Positions 25,175 through 34,013 of a stretch of 64,000 nt of DNA are shown one piece after another (the first letter of the stretch is position 1; every line of letters begins with the position of its first letter). The stretch comes from Palsa-851 sp035534435 (GTDB taxonomy: Bacteria; Chloroflexota; Dormibacteria; Aeolococcales; Aeolococcaceae). The notes beneath the pieces were generated by a model. That model was not told where the DNA came from. It saw only the letters and a list, made by a program, of their open reading frames with translations, and did not search any database. The stretch spans positions 6,873 through 70,872 of the forward strand of contig DATLRX010000014.1 in NCBI GenBank assembly GCA_035534435.1, in the 5' to 3' direction. The position numbers and the translations under genes were made by a program.

Positions 25175-26419
25175 CTACGCCGCAGTCGCGCGCTGATCGT
25201 GAGCCCACGCGGCGAGCAGTCCCCGGAAATGCGCGATGAACTGATCGTGCTCGTGCGCGGGGAAGGTCGTGCGGACGGTCTCGACGATGATCCGGTCGAA
25301 CTCGGGGCTCTCGACCCAGGCCACCGACAGCTCATCGATGTGCCCGAGGTGGCGGTCGCAGAACTCGGTGTACCGGTCGACCTCGAGCTGCCGGTCGGCG
25401 ATGCGCCGGTACCCGGCGAGCTTCTCCTCGTAGCTGAGGTCGGCGCGATCCGCGATCGCGAAGTATTCCTCGGTGTCGAGGTCGACGGACTGGTGGCGTC
25501 CGGTGACGCAGCAGAACACGACCCACTTGAGCAGCGTCCGGATCGCCCACGGGAAGTAGTAGTGCAGGCTCGTGAGCGCGAGGTCCGGCGTGGCGTTCGC
25601 GTAGTCGATGGGATACACATCGTCGCCGCGGATCAGCGTCTCGCAGCTGTTGAGCTCCCAGCGGAAGAATGCGTTGACGGTGCGCAGGATGCTCACCACC
25701 TCGTTGCCGGCTCGCGGCTCCAGGAAGTTGTGCTCGACGGAGTAGCGCTCGTGCATCGGACGCTCGGGATGAAAGTTCAGCACCATGACCTCGGCGCCGA
25801 TGCCGAGACTGCGCGCGAACGCGTCGTATCCATCCACCGCCGCCTGCAGGTGCATGAGGCGTTGCTCGGACTCGTCGTACGCCCGGTACAGCGTCGCCGA
25901 GTCCTCGATGCGCGAGACGCCGACCCACGCCCCGCCGTCAAACGGCTTCATGTACAACGGCATGCCGACCGCACCGGCAACCGCCTCGAGGTCGAAGTAG
26001 CGGAGATAGCGCTGCGCCGTCCCGGCAAAACGGGGGTTGTCGGGTGGGGTCTTGTTGGGCAGCATCCACGTCTCCGGTACCTTGAGACCGAGCCGGATCA
26101 TCGCGCAGTACGCGGCGTGCTTCTCCATGGCCTGGAACGTGAACGGGTTGTTCAGCAGGTGGACGCGATCCATGAGGGTGACCTTCTTGAGCCACTCGCG
26201 CGGCATCGGATACCACCACCCGAGCCGGTCGATCACCAGGGACTGCCGCGGGCGCATGCGCAGGTCGAAGGGCTCGATCGTCATCCGCTCGGTGGTGAAC
26301 CGGTGCGTCTCCCCGCCCTCGCGCACGGTGAGGTCCGCGCGTCCGAGCAGGGCCTCGAACGCGGCAGGCCAGTCCTCCTCGACCCCGAGCAGCATGCCGA
26401 TGAGATGGGTCGTTGGCAT
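25175..26419 (-). CDS. Divergent ATP-grasp-like (RimK/glutathione-synthetase-type) protein
   Basis: 414 aa from ATG 26419 (a GTG at 26446 is possible). The middle resembles an ATP-grasp enzyme: FQAMEKHAAYCAMIRLGLKVP (helix after which ATP-grasps read K-x-x-x...G-x-x-P), GMPLYMKPFDGGAWVGV (ATP-binding Lys and Gly loop), and a VYPIDYANATPD segment as the metal-ligand loop. A C-terminal helical domain of about 100 residues is unusual. It lies 13 bases upstream of the GCS2-family ligase gene, so a two-step ligation, as in glutathione synthesis, is a fair inference. The substrate is unknown. Confidence 0.78.
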   Translation of the reverse strand: MPTTHLIGMLLGVEEDWPAAFEALLGRADLTVREGGETHRFTTERMTIEPFDLRMRPRQSLVIDRLGWWYPMPREWLKKVTLMDRVHLLNNPFTFQAMEKHAAYCAMIRLGLKVPETWMLPNKTPPDNPRFAGTAQRYLRYFDLEAVAGAVGMPLYMKPFDGGAWVGVSRIEDSATLYRAYDESEQRLMHLQAAVDGYDAFARSLGIGAEVMVLNFHPERPMHERYSVEHNFLEPRAGNEVVSILRTVNAFFRWELNSCETLIRGDDVYPIDYANATPDLALTSLHYYFPWAIRTLLKWVVFCCVTGRHQSVDLDTEEYFAIADRADLSYEEKLAGYRRIADRQLEVDRYTEFCDRHLGHIDELSVAWVESPEFDRIIVETVRTTFPAHEHDQFIAHFRGLLAAWAHDQRATAA

Positions 26420-26473
26420 TGTGCATGGGAGTATGCGATCCCCCACTCGCGAAGTGCAGACTGCCGTCCCGCG

Positions 26474-27364
26474 TCAGCTCCGAGTGCCGCGGCTCCCGCG
26501 TGAGTGCGGCGAAGGTGGCTCCGCCGCTCGGTTCTCGAGCGTCGCCTCCAGGCGGAGGGTGCGCTCGAACGCGGCCCACACCGCGTCGCTCACGACGGTG
26601 CGGAGCCCACCGCGCTCGAGCTGGTACAGCGCCTCTGCGGACGTGCCCCCGGGTGAGGTGACCATGTCGCGCAGCTCCGCCACGTGTTTCCCGCTCTGCA
26701 ATGCGAATTCGGCGCTCCCCTGCATCGTGTCGAGGACCAGCTCACGTGCGACATGCCGGGGGAACCCGAGGTGGACCGCCGCGTCGGTGAGCGCCTCGAT
26801 GAACAGGAAGATGTACGTCGGCCCCGTGCCGCTGACCGCCGTGGCCATGGCCACCTGGCGTTCGTCATGCACCTCGAATTCCCGGCCGAGGGCCGCCAGC
26901 ATCGCGCGAGTGCGCGCCTTGCCGCGCACATCGACCTGCTCTGTCGCGAACCAGACGGTCACGCCCCGGCCGATCTGCGCCGGGGTGTTCGGCATCGAGC
27001 GCACCACCGCCGCGTGATCGAGGCCCCGGCCGAGCGCGGTCGTGCTCGCGCCGGCGATGACGCTGATGACGAGCTGTTCGGGACGCAGCGACCCGCGCAA
27101 CTCCGCCATGACGCCGCCGAGCATCTGGGGTTTGACGGCGAGGAGCACGATGTCCGTGTCCCGCGCCGCCTCGCGATTGTCAGAGGTCGTCCGGACCCCA
27201 TGCGCCGCCATCAGCGAATCCCGCCGCTCGGACCGAGGGTGCGTGCAGATCACGTCGGCAGGTGCGATCAGCTCGCGTTCGAGCAATCCCGCCAGCATCG
27301 CCTCGGCCATGACGCCGGTGCCGACGATGCCCAGCCGTGTTCCCCGGAGGCTTTCAGCGCTCAT
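26474..27364 (-). CDS. proC: Pyrroline-5-carboxylate reductase
   Basis: 296 aa. N-terminal NAD(P)-binding domain with GIVGTGVMAEAML and VLLAVKPQ; C-terminal dimerisation domain with SGTGPTYIF and the TSPGGTSAEA motif. It reduces pyrroline-5-carboxylate to proline in the cytoplasm. The C-terminal tail after about residue 275 is Pro/Ser/Arg-rich and longer than usual. Start ATG 27364; a GTG three codons upstream is possible. It lies 54 bases downstream of the ATP-grasp-like gene start (upstream in transcription), so it may be cotranscribed with that arm of the cluster. Confidence 0.95.
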   Translation of the reverse strand: MSAESLRGTRLGIVGTGVMAEAMLAGLLERELIAPADVICTHPRSERRDSLMAAHGVRTTSDNREAARDTDIVLLAVKPQMLGGVMAELRGSLRPEQLVISVIAGASTTALGRGLDHAAVVRSMPNTPAQIGRGVTVWFATEQVDVRGKARTRAMLAALGREFEVHDERQVAMATAVSGTGPTYIFLFIEALTDAAVHLGFPRHVARELVLDTMQGSAEFALQSGKHVAELRDMVTSPGGTSAEALYQLERGGLRTVVSDAVWAAFERTLRLEATLENRAAEPPSPHSRGSRGTRS

Positions 27365-27430
27365 GAGCGCCACACATTACCGCCACCATTCCCCGGCGGG
27401 TTCCGCGTCCCGTGCCATGATCGTTGAGCG

Positions 27431-28399
27431 ATGAGCCAGATCACCACACCCGGCAGCGACGACCGGCCCGTCTATCAGTGGCTGCCCGACGCGTCGTCGA
27501 CGCCGCCCGCCGATGACGCATCCTGGCTTCCGCCGCGGGGACCGAGCCGCCCGGTCGCGCCGCCACAGCACAGCCCAACAGCGCCACGCCAGCAGCGCGG
27601 CCGTCGCGAAGGCGCAGCCGGCGGCATCCTCGCCGGGATCGCGGCGTTCCTGAAGTACGGGCTCTTTCTGGTCAAGTTCGGCACTTTCGGACCGACGCTG
27701 ATCACGATGGTGATCGCGATCTGGTTCTACACGCTGTTCTTCGGCCCGGCGTTCGCGATCGGCATCGTCTTTCTCATCCTCGTTCACGAGCTCGGCCACT
27801 TCATCGTCGCGAGGTGGATGGGAATCCCGGCGCGGCTGCCGATCTTCGTCGGTCCGCTCGGGGCTTTCACGGCCCTGCGCCGCTCGCCCGCCGACGCAGG
27901 CAGATCAGGGATCATCGCGCTCGCCGGGCCCGCGCTCGGCACTGTCGCGGCGCTCATGTGCTTCCTGCTTGCGTCAACGGCGCCCGAGGGATACGCGAGG
28001 TACCTGCTCCTCGCGCTTGCGTTCTTCGGGTGCTTCCTCAACCTCATCAATCTGGTCCCGGTCGGGTTCCTCGACGGCGCCAAGGTTGCGGATTCGATTC
28101 CCGCGTGGATGAACGTTGCGGGGCTGCTCGTGGTCGCCGCCGTCGTGCTGTTCTTCGGCAACCCGATCGGGCTGATCTTCCTCGTCCTCGGCATCTTCCA
28201 CACCATCGGTCGATTCCGCCGCGCCAGTCAGGGTTCCGATCCCGCACAGCTCGCGGCATCGAAACGGGTCGGGCTCGGTGCCGCCTATGTCGCGATCCTG
28301 CTGGTCGCCGCCGGCGGGATGAGCATCGCCAACACGTCGATCGTCAACAGCAACTTCGTGCCAGGCGTGAATCAGAGCACCGGGACGCAGGTGCTCTGA
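27431..28399 (+). CDS. Site-2 protease family (M50) metalloprotease
   Basis: 322 aa. A proline-rich cytoplasmic N-terminus (about 1-60), then several membrane helices carrying the zinc motif HELGH (His119, Glu120, His123) and the third ligand in NLVPVGFLDG (Asp215). Membrane-embedded proteases of this type cleave membrane-bound anti-sigma factors or remnant peptides. The extra low-complexity N-terminus is unusual. No anti-sigma factor is encoded nearby, so the substrate is unknown. Confidence 0.9.
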   Translation: MSQITTPGSDDRPVYQWLPDASSTPPADDASWLPPRGPSRPVAPPQHSPTAPRQQRGRREGAAGGILAGIAAFLKYGLFLVKFGTFGPTLITMVIAIWFYTLFFGPAFAIGIVFLILVHELGHFIVARWMGIPARLPIFVGPLGAFTALRRSPADAGRSGIIALAGPALGTVAALMCFLLASTAPEGYARYLLLALAFFGCFLNLINLVPVGFLDGAKVADSIPAWMNVAGLLVVAAVVLFFGNPIGLIFLVLGIFHTIGRFRRASQGSDPAQLAASKRVGLGAAYVAILLVAAGGMSIANTSIVNSNFVPGVNQSTGTQVL

Positions 28400-28426
28400 C
28401 GACCTCGAGCCAGTGCCGCGTCCTCC

Positions 28427-29359
28427 TCAGCCCAGCAGGTTGCGGATCTCCCGGACGAGGTCGATCGAGGCGTCGATCTCGATCTTGCGGTTGGTGAGGC
28501 TCTCGACGTTGACCCCGAACGGCAGGCCGAGCCGGCGGCAGAAAGCGATGAGGGCCCGGGCGTTGACGAGGCATTGCTCGTACGACGCCGTCAGCGGGTC
28601 CCCGGACCGGGTGATCTCGGTCCGCAGCCAGCCCGGGACGTCGATGCCGAGCCAGGACATGAACTCCAGGGTCTTCATCGAGCCGCACGGCGCCAGGGTC
28701 AGCACGACCGGCCGTGGTTCCAGACCCTGGTCCCGGCAGCCGTAGGCATAGTCGGACAGGAGGTTCCGGGTGTGGTCCAGGTCGTAACAGACCTGGGAGA
28801 CGAAGAACTCGCAGCCGGCATCCTGCTTGCGCAGCATGCGCTCGTGCTCTCCCCCTGCGTCAGCGTGCCGCTCGGCGACGACAACGCCGCCCATGCGCGG
28901 CGGACGCGCGAGAGCGGCGCGCCGGCGGTAGGCTTCAGCAAGGCTCGTCCTCACCACCTGGCGTCGCGACGCCGCCCCGACCAGCACCGTCAGCACCCGG
29001 TCGCGGTCCGCCTCCGACAGCCACTCACTGAGCTCGTCCCCGGTGTACTTGCCCACTGCGCGGTAGACGACCACCGGCCCGGCCCAGCCGGCCAGGTGGC
29101 GGTCGAGGAAGGTGGACGGATCCATCATCGGCATGAATGGGAACGGCCGCGGGGTCGAGGACCGGTCCGCCTCGGCGTCCACGTCATAGAGGATGAGCCC
29201 GTCAACCTGCACGGACCGGAGCCGCGCCAGGGCCGCCTCGGCGATGGTGTCCGCCTGCTCCGGAGTGGTGGTTCGCCGCGGCGGGGTCAGCCCATAGAGC
29301 AGGACACCGTCACGGGTCCTGGCCAGAAGCTGAGCGACCCGATCTCCCTGACGAACCAC
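28427..29359 (-). CDS. Methylenetetrahydrofolate reductase-like protein
   Basis: 310 aa TIM-barrel protein with YGLTPPR near the N-terminus, the QVCYDLDH segment and LAPCGSMKTLEFMSWLGID in the C-terminal half. The pattern fits the MTHFR superfamily, possibly the short mycobacterial-type enzymes that reduce methylene-THF without the classical MetF signature. Role: supplying methyl-THF for methionine synthesis. The GTG start immediately follows the TGA of the upstream lipoprotein gene. The exact subfamily is uncertain. Confidence 0.72.
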   Translation of the reverse strand: MVRQGDRVAQLLARTRDGVLLYGLTPPRRTTTPEQADTIAEAALARLRSVQVDGLILYDVDAEADRSSTPRPFPFMPMMDPSTFLDRHLAGWAGPVVVYRAVGKYTGDELSEWLSEADRDRVLTVLVGAASRRQVVRTSLAEAYRRRAALARPPRMGGVVVAERHADAGGEHERMLRKQDAGCEFFVSQVCYDLDHTRNLLSDYAYGCRDQGLEPRPVVLTLAPCGSMKTLEFMSWLGIDVPGWLRTEITRSGDPLTASYEQCLVNARALIAFCRRLGLPFGVNVESLTNRKIEIDASIDLVREIRNLLG

Positions 29360-30193
29360 TCAGCGGCTCGGGGTCGATGTCGGCGCGGCGGGCGCCTCGC
29401 ACAGCGGGAAGGGGAACGACAGCGAGTTGTAGAGGTCGCCGAACACGTCGAGCTGACCGCTGTTCTGATAGTTGAACCCGATGAGCACCGCCTCGGTCTT
29501 GCTCAGCGTCAATCGGATCTCCGCGTACAGCGGCAGACGCGGCACCGGGAGCGCCGTCGGCGTGGCGCCGGTGTACGACGCCTCCTTGACGTAGTAGGAC
29601 AGCGTCCCCGTGTACCCGCATACCTGCACCGGTCCCGTGTCGGATTGCGAGTACCCGGGCAGGCCGCGAGGACCGAACGAGCCGGGCGTGGTGCCCGTCT
29701 CGAGGAGGATGCTCTGCATCCCCTGTTGCGGCAGGAAGACGGTCCCATAGCTTTCCTGCTGAAATGCCCATGCCTGCGGATAGAGGGCCGAAAAGCCGCT
29801 GGCCTCCGCATACCGGTTGAAGCTCCCCGGGGCCGTGAGGGTGGGGTCGGCGACGATCCAGCCCGTCGTGGAGCGTCCCTGCACCTTCATCCAGCCGCCG
29901 CCTCCGCTCTGGTAGTCGAGCACGGTGAAGGACGCTCCCTGCCCGAAGTTGCCGACCACGTTGGCCGATCCGAGTGCCGGCGCGGAGTGGATGCGGAGCC
30001 CGAGCGGGCTGAGAACGGTTCGCGAGCTGCCGACGATCACCGGGGTCGGGCTGGGTGTCGGGCTGGTTGCGCTCGTCGGCGCGGTCGATGGCGTCGGCGA
30101 CGTCCTGGACGGCGTGCCACCACAGGCCGCGATCAGCGCGGCTGACACGGCCGGCAGACCGGCAGCGATCAGGCGGCGAGCACGCGCAGGCAT
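29360..30193 (-). CDS. SH3-like domain lipoprotein
   Basis: 277 aa from ATG 30193. Basic n-region, hydrophobic h-region and lipobox-like LIAAC (Cys at about 24), then a Thr/Pro/Ser linker, then an SH3b-like segment (LRIHSAPALGSANVVGNF, then WMKVQGRSTTGWIV) and a C-terminal domain of about 150 residues. Probably a surface lipoprotein binding cell-wall material. Its start overlaps the upstream deacetylase gene by 25 bases. Confidence 0.82.
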   Translation of the reverse strand: MPARARRLIAAGLPAVSAALIAACGGTPSRTSPTPSTAPTSATSPTPSPTPVIVGSSRTVLSPLGLRIHSAPALGSANVVGNFGQGASFTVLDYQSGGGGWMKVQGRSTTGWIVADPTLTAPGSFNRYAEASGFSALYPQAWAFQQESYGTVFLPQQGMQSILLETGTTPGSFGPRGLPGYSQSDTGPVQVCGYTGTLSYYVKEASYTGATPTALPVPRLPLYAEIRLTLSKTEAVLIGFNYQNSGQLDVFGDLYNSLSFPFPLCEAPAAPTSTPSR

Positions 30194-31104
30194 CCGGCGG
30201 CGGACGCCGTGATGGCGCGCAGGTCGTAGCCACCTTCGAGGAGCCACAGGTTTCTTCCCTCAGCGTGCGTTTGCGCAAGCGTTCGGATCCGCGTGGCGAC
30301 CGCGGAGTAGGTGTCGTCGTCAAGCATGAGCTCAGCGAGCGGATCGTCGCGATGCGCGTCGAATCCCGCGCTCACCACGATGAGCTCGGGCGCATGGGCG
30401 GCCACGGCGGGAGCCACGATCTCGTCGAACAGCTCGAGCCAGCGTGTCCCGTCGGTTCCGGGCGGCACGGGGACATTCACGGTGGTCCCGGCCGCGCCCG
30501 GGTCGCCGCGCTCCTCGGCGCTTCCCGTGCCCGGGTACCACGGGAACTGATGCAGGGACGTGTACAGCACCGCCGGGTCGGCATAGAAGATGTCCTGCGT
30601 GCCGTTGCCGTGATGCACGTCGATGTCGACGATCGCGATCCGCTGCGCACCCGCTCGCTGCGCGACGCGCACGGCGATCGCCGCATTGTTGAAGAGGCAG
30701 AAACCCATTGGCAGATATGGTGTTGCGTGGTGTCCCGGAGGGCGCACCACCGCGAACGCGGCGAGCGCCTCGCCATCCATCAGCGCACGAGCGGCGCGCG
30801 ATGCGCACCCTGCCGCGTTCAGCGCGACAGCGTACGAGTGCTCGGTCGCATACGTATCCGCGTCGAACCATCCCCCGCCCTTCACCGACATCCCTTCCAC
30901 GCGACGGACCTCGGCGTCGGAATGCACCAGCAGCGGCAGCTCACGCCGGCCGGTCGGCGCGTCGAGCCAGGGAAGCGCGGCAAGCTCGGGGTCCGCGGCG
31001 ATCCCGTCGAGAATCGCGATCACACGATCCGGCCGCTCGGGATGCCCGTCGCGAGCATGTTCGAACTGGTCGTCGTTGCGAATCAGCGCCAGCGGAACCG
31101 TCAC
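30169..31104 (-). CDS. Histone deacetylase superfamily protein (AcuC/acetylpolyamine amidohydrolase-like)
   Basis: 311 aa. Zinc hydrolase hallmarks: RPPGHHAT (tandem His), FNNAAIA, the VDIDVHHGNGTQ zinc/His motif, and EGGYDL near the C-terminus. Bacterial members deacetylate proteins such as acetyl-CoA synthetase or small acetylated amines. The gene overlaps pyrF by 4 bases at its 5' side and the lipoprotein gene at its 3' side, forming a compact operon. Confidence 0.92.
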   Translation of the reverse strand: MTVPLALIRNDDQFEHARDGHPERPDRVIAILDGIAADPELAALPWLDAPTGRRELPLLVHSDAEVRRVEGMSVKGGGWFDADTYATEHSYAVALNAAGCASRAARALMDGEALAAFAVVRPPGHHATPYLPMGFCLFNNAAIAVRVAQRAGAQRIAIVDIDVHHGNGTQDIFYADPAVLYTSLHQFPWYPGTGSAEERGDPGAAGTTVNVPVPPGTDGTRWLELFDEIVAPAVAAHAPELIVVSAGFDAHRDDPLAELMLDDDTYSAVATRIRTLAQTHAEGRNLWLLEGGYDLRAITASAAGCLRVLAA

Positions 31105-31889
31105 GCGGGTGAAACTGCGGCCCGGACGACCTCGATACGCTCACGCAGCTCGCGCGCCGCGGCGGCCGGACCATCCGTTGCGGCCGCGATGCCTCGACTT
31201 ACGGCGACGATCACACCCCGGCCGCGGCTGTCGAGCCCCGCGCTGACCGCATCCTCGAGCGACCCACCCTGCGCGCCGACGCCCGGGAGCAGGAGCGGCG
31301 CCGACGGCGCTGCGTTGCGGATCGCCTCGACCTCCTGGGGCGCGGTGGCACCGACCACGAAGCCGACGGCTCCGCCGGGGTCGGCGGCGAGGCCGACCTC
31401 GACGATGCGACGGCTCACCGGCTCGCCGGATTCGAGGCGCGCGTCGAGGATGTCCGCGGCGCCAGGGTTGCTGCTCCGAGCCACGAGCAGGATCCCGCGT
31501 CCGTCGCGGTCGAGGAACGGCGTGAGCGAGTCACGGCCGAGGAGCGGGTTGATCGTGACGCAGTCGGCACCCAGGACATCGAAAAGCGCCCGCGCATACG
31601 CGGCCGCCGTGTTCCCGATGTCCCCGCGCTTGGCGTCCAGGATGAGGATGCGATCGGCGGGGATGTGCGAACGCAGCCGCTCGAGCACCGCGTAGCCAGC
31701 GGACCCGAACTGCTCGAAGAAGGCGAGGTTCGGCTTGAACGCGCAGACATGGTCGATCGTCGCCTCGACGATGTCGAGACAGCCGCGCTCGGCCTCAGCC
31801 GCGCTGGCGAATCCGGCAGGGTCGAGCCCGGCACACAGGAGCGACGCGGTCGCATCGACGCACGCGTCCAGGCGTGCGGCGAACGTCAC
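31101..31889 (-). CDS. pyrF: Orotidine 5'-phosphate decarboxylase (type 2)
   Basis: 262 aa TIM barrel with the active-site motif LDAKRGDIGNT (Asp-Lys pair) and PGVGAQGG phosphate-binding loop, as in type 2 OMP decarboxylases. It decarboxylates OMP to UMP, the last step of pyrimidine synthesis. It is the first gene of the pyrF-deacetylase-lipoprotein-MTHFR run on the minus strand. No other pyr genes are in the window. Confidence 0.95.
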   Translation of the reverse strand: MTFAARLDACVDATASLLCAGLDPAGFASAAEAERGCLDIVEATIDHVCAFKPNLAFFEQFGSAGYAVLERLRSHIPADRILILDAKRGDIGNTAAAYARALFDVLGADCVTINPLLGRDSLTPFLDRDGRGILLVARSSNPGAADILDARLESGEPVSRRIVEVGLAADPGGAVGFVVGATAPQEVEAIRNAAPSAPLLLPGVGAQGGSLEDAVSAGLDSRGRGVIVAVSRGIAAATDGPAAAARELRERIEVVRAAVSPA

Positions 31890-31893
31890 GGCG

Positions 31894-32091
31894 CTACCAG
31901 GCCTCCCTCGACGTGCTCGGCTGAATGGCGCCCTGGTCCGGCCGCGGCCAGTACGGCATCTCGATGCGGTCCTTGTACTTCGCCGCGCAGTGCGGGCAGA
32001 CGCGCGCGATGTGGCCGTCGAGGATCACCGCGGACAGCCGGTAGATCGGAGTCTCCTCCCCGTCGCAGTCACACGTCGCAGTCACCGCCAT
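31894..32091 (-). CDS. Small putative zinc-binding protein
   Basis: 65 aa with four cysteines, Cys7, Cys9, Cys32 and Cys35 (CDC and CPHC), suggesting a zinc ribbon or treble clef. Ends just 4 bases before the pyrF start. A CAATAT -10-like element lies 7 bases upstream of its ATG, so it may begin a leaderless pyrF operon transcript. Family not recognised. Confidence 0.7.
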   Translation of the reverse strand: MAVTATCDCDGEETPIYRLSAVILDGHIARVCPHCAAKYKDRIEMPYWPRPDQGAIQPSTSREAW

Positions 32092-32098
32092 CAGTGCG

Positions 32099-32104
32099 AT
32101 ATTG
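32099..32104 (-). promoter_or_regulatory. -10 element, leaderless type
   Basis: Minus-strand CAATAT ends 7 bases before the ATG (32091) of the small Cys-rich gene. Confidence 0.4.
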
Positions 32105-32118
32105 CCACGGACGCGGGG

Positions 32119-33516
32119 TCAGCCCGCGGCCGGGACGGGAGCCGGCTGCGGTGGAGGGACCCGCCGCGAGAGGCGCGCGCGTTCACTGATGCGCCGGAGC
32201 ATCTCGAGTGCCTCGGTCTCGTCGCGGCAGCGGGCGGAGGCCTGCCAGCGCCGGCCGGCAGTGTCGACGTCGACCGTCGCAACGCGAAAGGCGCGTTGCA
32301 GTGGCCCGGATTTCAGATGCACGCTCTGCACCTTGACGAGCGGAACGATGATCGTCGAGCTCTGGACCCTCCCCGTCCGGGCGTAGACGTAGCGCTCTCC
32401 GAACCATGCCGCGAGGAAATGAAAGGAGAACGGCGCCTTCAGGCGGGCTCGTCGCGGCGGCCCGGCGTCGGGGGGAGGGCCCGGGTGCGCGTCGGGCATC
32501 ACCCGGGCGAGCAGCCAGAGTGCCTGCTCGCGAGAGGCCACCGGGATGAGGGTTCGCGCGACCTGCTGGGCATCGCGGTCACTCTCGCGCGAGACGGCCT
32601 GCCGGGCGACGTCCACCTCGAGGCGCGTCCAGCCGAAGACGCGCCAGAAGAGTGGCTCGACAACCCGCACCGCCTGGATCCGTCCGTACGGGATCGTCTC
32701 GTGGCGGCGCTGCAGGAGCCCGCGGTCGAGCCGGACCCCATCCCCCGCCTCGCTGATCGTGAAGTCGAAGTCCTCGTTGAAGGCACGCGCGACCCCGAGT
32801 GCGCTGATCGCCAGCACCGTGATCGCGCTGCCGAGCGCTCCCACGCCAACGATGGGAGCCGCGGCGATGGCGGCGATGGCGACGATCGCGATGAACACCG
32901 GCGTGACCACCTGCGCGCGCATCAGCAGCGCGGGCATGAGCAGCCCGTTCTGGATGTGCAGCAACGGCAGTGACGGCGGCTCGGGAGTTCCGGCCTCCAG
33001 GCCGTGCGCGAGCGCAAGGAGGCGGGCGCGAACGATCGGGGCCTGTGCCGCGGTCAGGTAGGCGAGCCGCCCGTGCTCGGCCCCACGCCCCGCCGACACG
33101 ACGCGGACCTCGGCGAGGCCGAGGAACCGCCCCGCAAGCGGAGCGATGACGTCGACGGCCTGGATGCGAGCCAGCGGGATGCGCAACGACTGTCGGCGGA
33201 TCAGCCCCGTCTCGATCTGGAGCGCCCCTTCGGCAATCCGCCACCGCGTCACGAGCCAGGAGATGACCCCGCTGATCCCGCCGAGCGCGAGGAGCACGGC
33301 ATACGCCGCCAGTGAGAACGGAAACCCATGCGGATCATGGCGACCCTGGGAGTCGGCGATCGACGGCACAGCGATGACGAGCACCCCGATGACCACGCTG
33401 CCGAAGCGCACCACCGGGGAGAGTGGATGCAAGCGACGCCACGTCTCGCCCACCTCCGGCAGGATCGCGGCATCCATCGTCGACGCTGCTCCGGTCATCG
33501 GAGACGGTTGGACCAT
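32119..33516 (-). CDS. Bacterial PH domain membrane protein (YdbT-like)
   Basis: 465 aa from ATG 33516, whose first base is the last base of the upstream stop (TGATG). Two hydrophobic hairpins, each followed by a bPH2 domain (pattern RRQSLRIPLARIQAVDV, and later RRHETIPYGRIQAVRV), plus a third C-terminal bPH2-like segment (STIIVPLVKVQSV). This is the YdbT layout. In Bacillus the ydbS-ydbT pair protects against certain antimicrobial peptides; function here is by analogy only. The open frame continues upstream over the partner gene and was rejected. Confidence 0.85.
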   Translation of the reverse strand: MVQPSPMTGAASTMDAAILPEVGETWRRLHPLSPVVRFGSVVIGVLVIAVPSIADSQGRHDPHGFPFSLAAYAVLLALGGISGVISWLVTRWRIAEGALQIETGLIRRQSLRIPLARIQAVDVIAPLAGRFLGLAEVRVVSAGRGAEHGRLAYLTAAQAPIVRARLLALAHGLEAGTPEPPSLPLLHIQNGLLMPALLMRAQVVTPVFIAIVAIAAIAAAPIVGVGALGSAITVLAISALGVARAFNEDFDFTISEAGDGVRLDRGLLQRRHETIPYGRIQAVRVVEPLFWRVFGWTRLEVDVARQAVSRESDRDAQQVARTLIPVASREQALWLLARVMPDAHPGPPPDAGPPRRARLKAPFSFHFLAAWFGERYVYARTGRVQSSTIIVPLVKVQSVHLKSGPLQRAFRVATVDVDTAGRRWQASARCRDETEALEMLRRISERARLSRRVPPPQPAPVPAAG

Positions 33517-34013
33517 CACAGCCCGGTCGCCTTGGCCTCCCCCACCGTCGCCAGCCGGTCGCGCAGCGCGTCGGCGTCGACGCGCACGAGGCCGGGGATG
33601 CGTGCATCCGAAGCCGCCGCGGCGGTGTGGAGCTGCACTGTCGCCAGGCCGAACGCGCGATCGATCGGGCCGGCCGTGACGTCGATGAACTGCATGCGCC
33701 CGTACGGCACGACCGACACACGCCGGAACAGCAGGCCGCGAACGACGATGAGGTCGTCCTCGCGTTCCGCGTAGCCCCACGAACGAAAACGTCCGCGCTC
33801 GACAAGCCACGCGACAATCGCCATCAACACAATCACCACTGGCACCAGGGGTGCCGCGGGGACGCGCGTGACGAATGCGACGACGAGCGCGACGATGAGC
33901 ACCGGCCCCCAGAAGAGCGCGATCTGGCACTGCCGCGCGACCCAGAACCGCGGCGAAAGGCGGCGCAGGTTCGGCGTGTCGAGCGTGTCCAGGGCTGTTG
34001 CAGCGGTCGTCAT
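33516..34013 (-). CDS. Bacterial PH domain membrane protein (YdbS-like)
   Basis: 165 aa. Two membrane helices (about residues 28-70) followed by one bPH2 domain with the FRRVSVVPYGRMQFIDV signature. It pairs with the larger YdbT-like protein encoded next, the usual ydbS-ydbT organisation. Its ATG overlaps the stop of the acyltransferase gene by 4 bases. Confidence 0.88.
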   Translation of the reverse strand: MTTAATALDTLDTPNLRRLSPRFWVARQCQIALFWGPVLIVALVVAFVTRVPAAPLVPVVIVLMAIVAWLVERGRFRSWGYAEREDDLIVVRGLLFRRVSVVPYGRMQFIDVTAGPIDRAFGLATVQLHTAAAASDARIPGLVRVDADALRDRLATVGEAKATGL

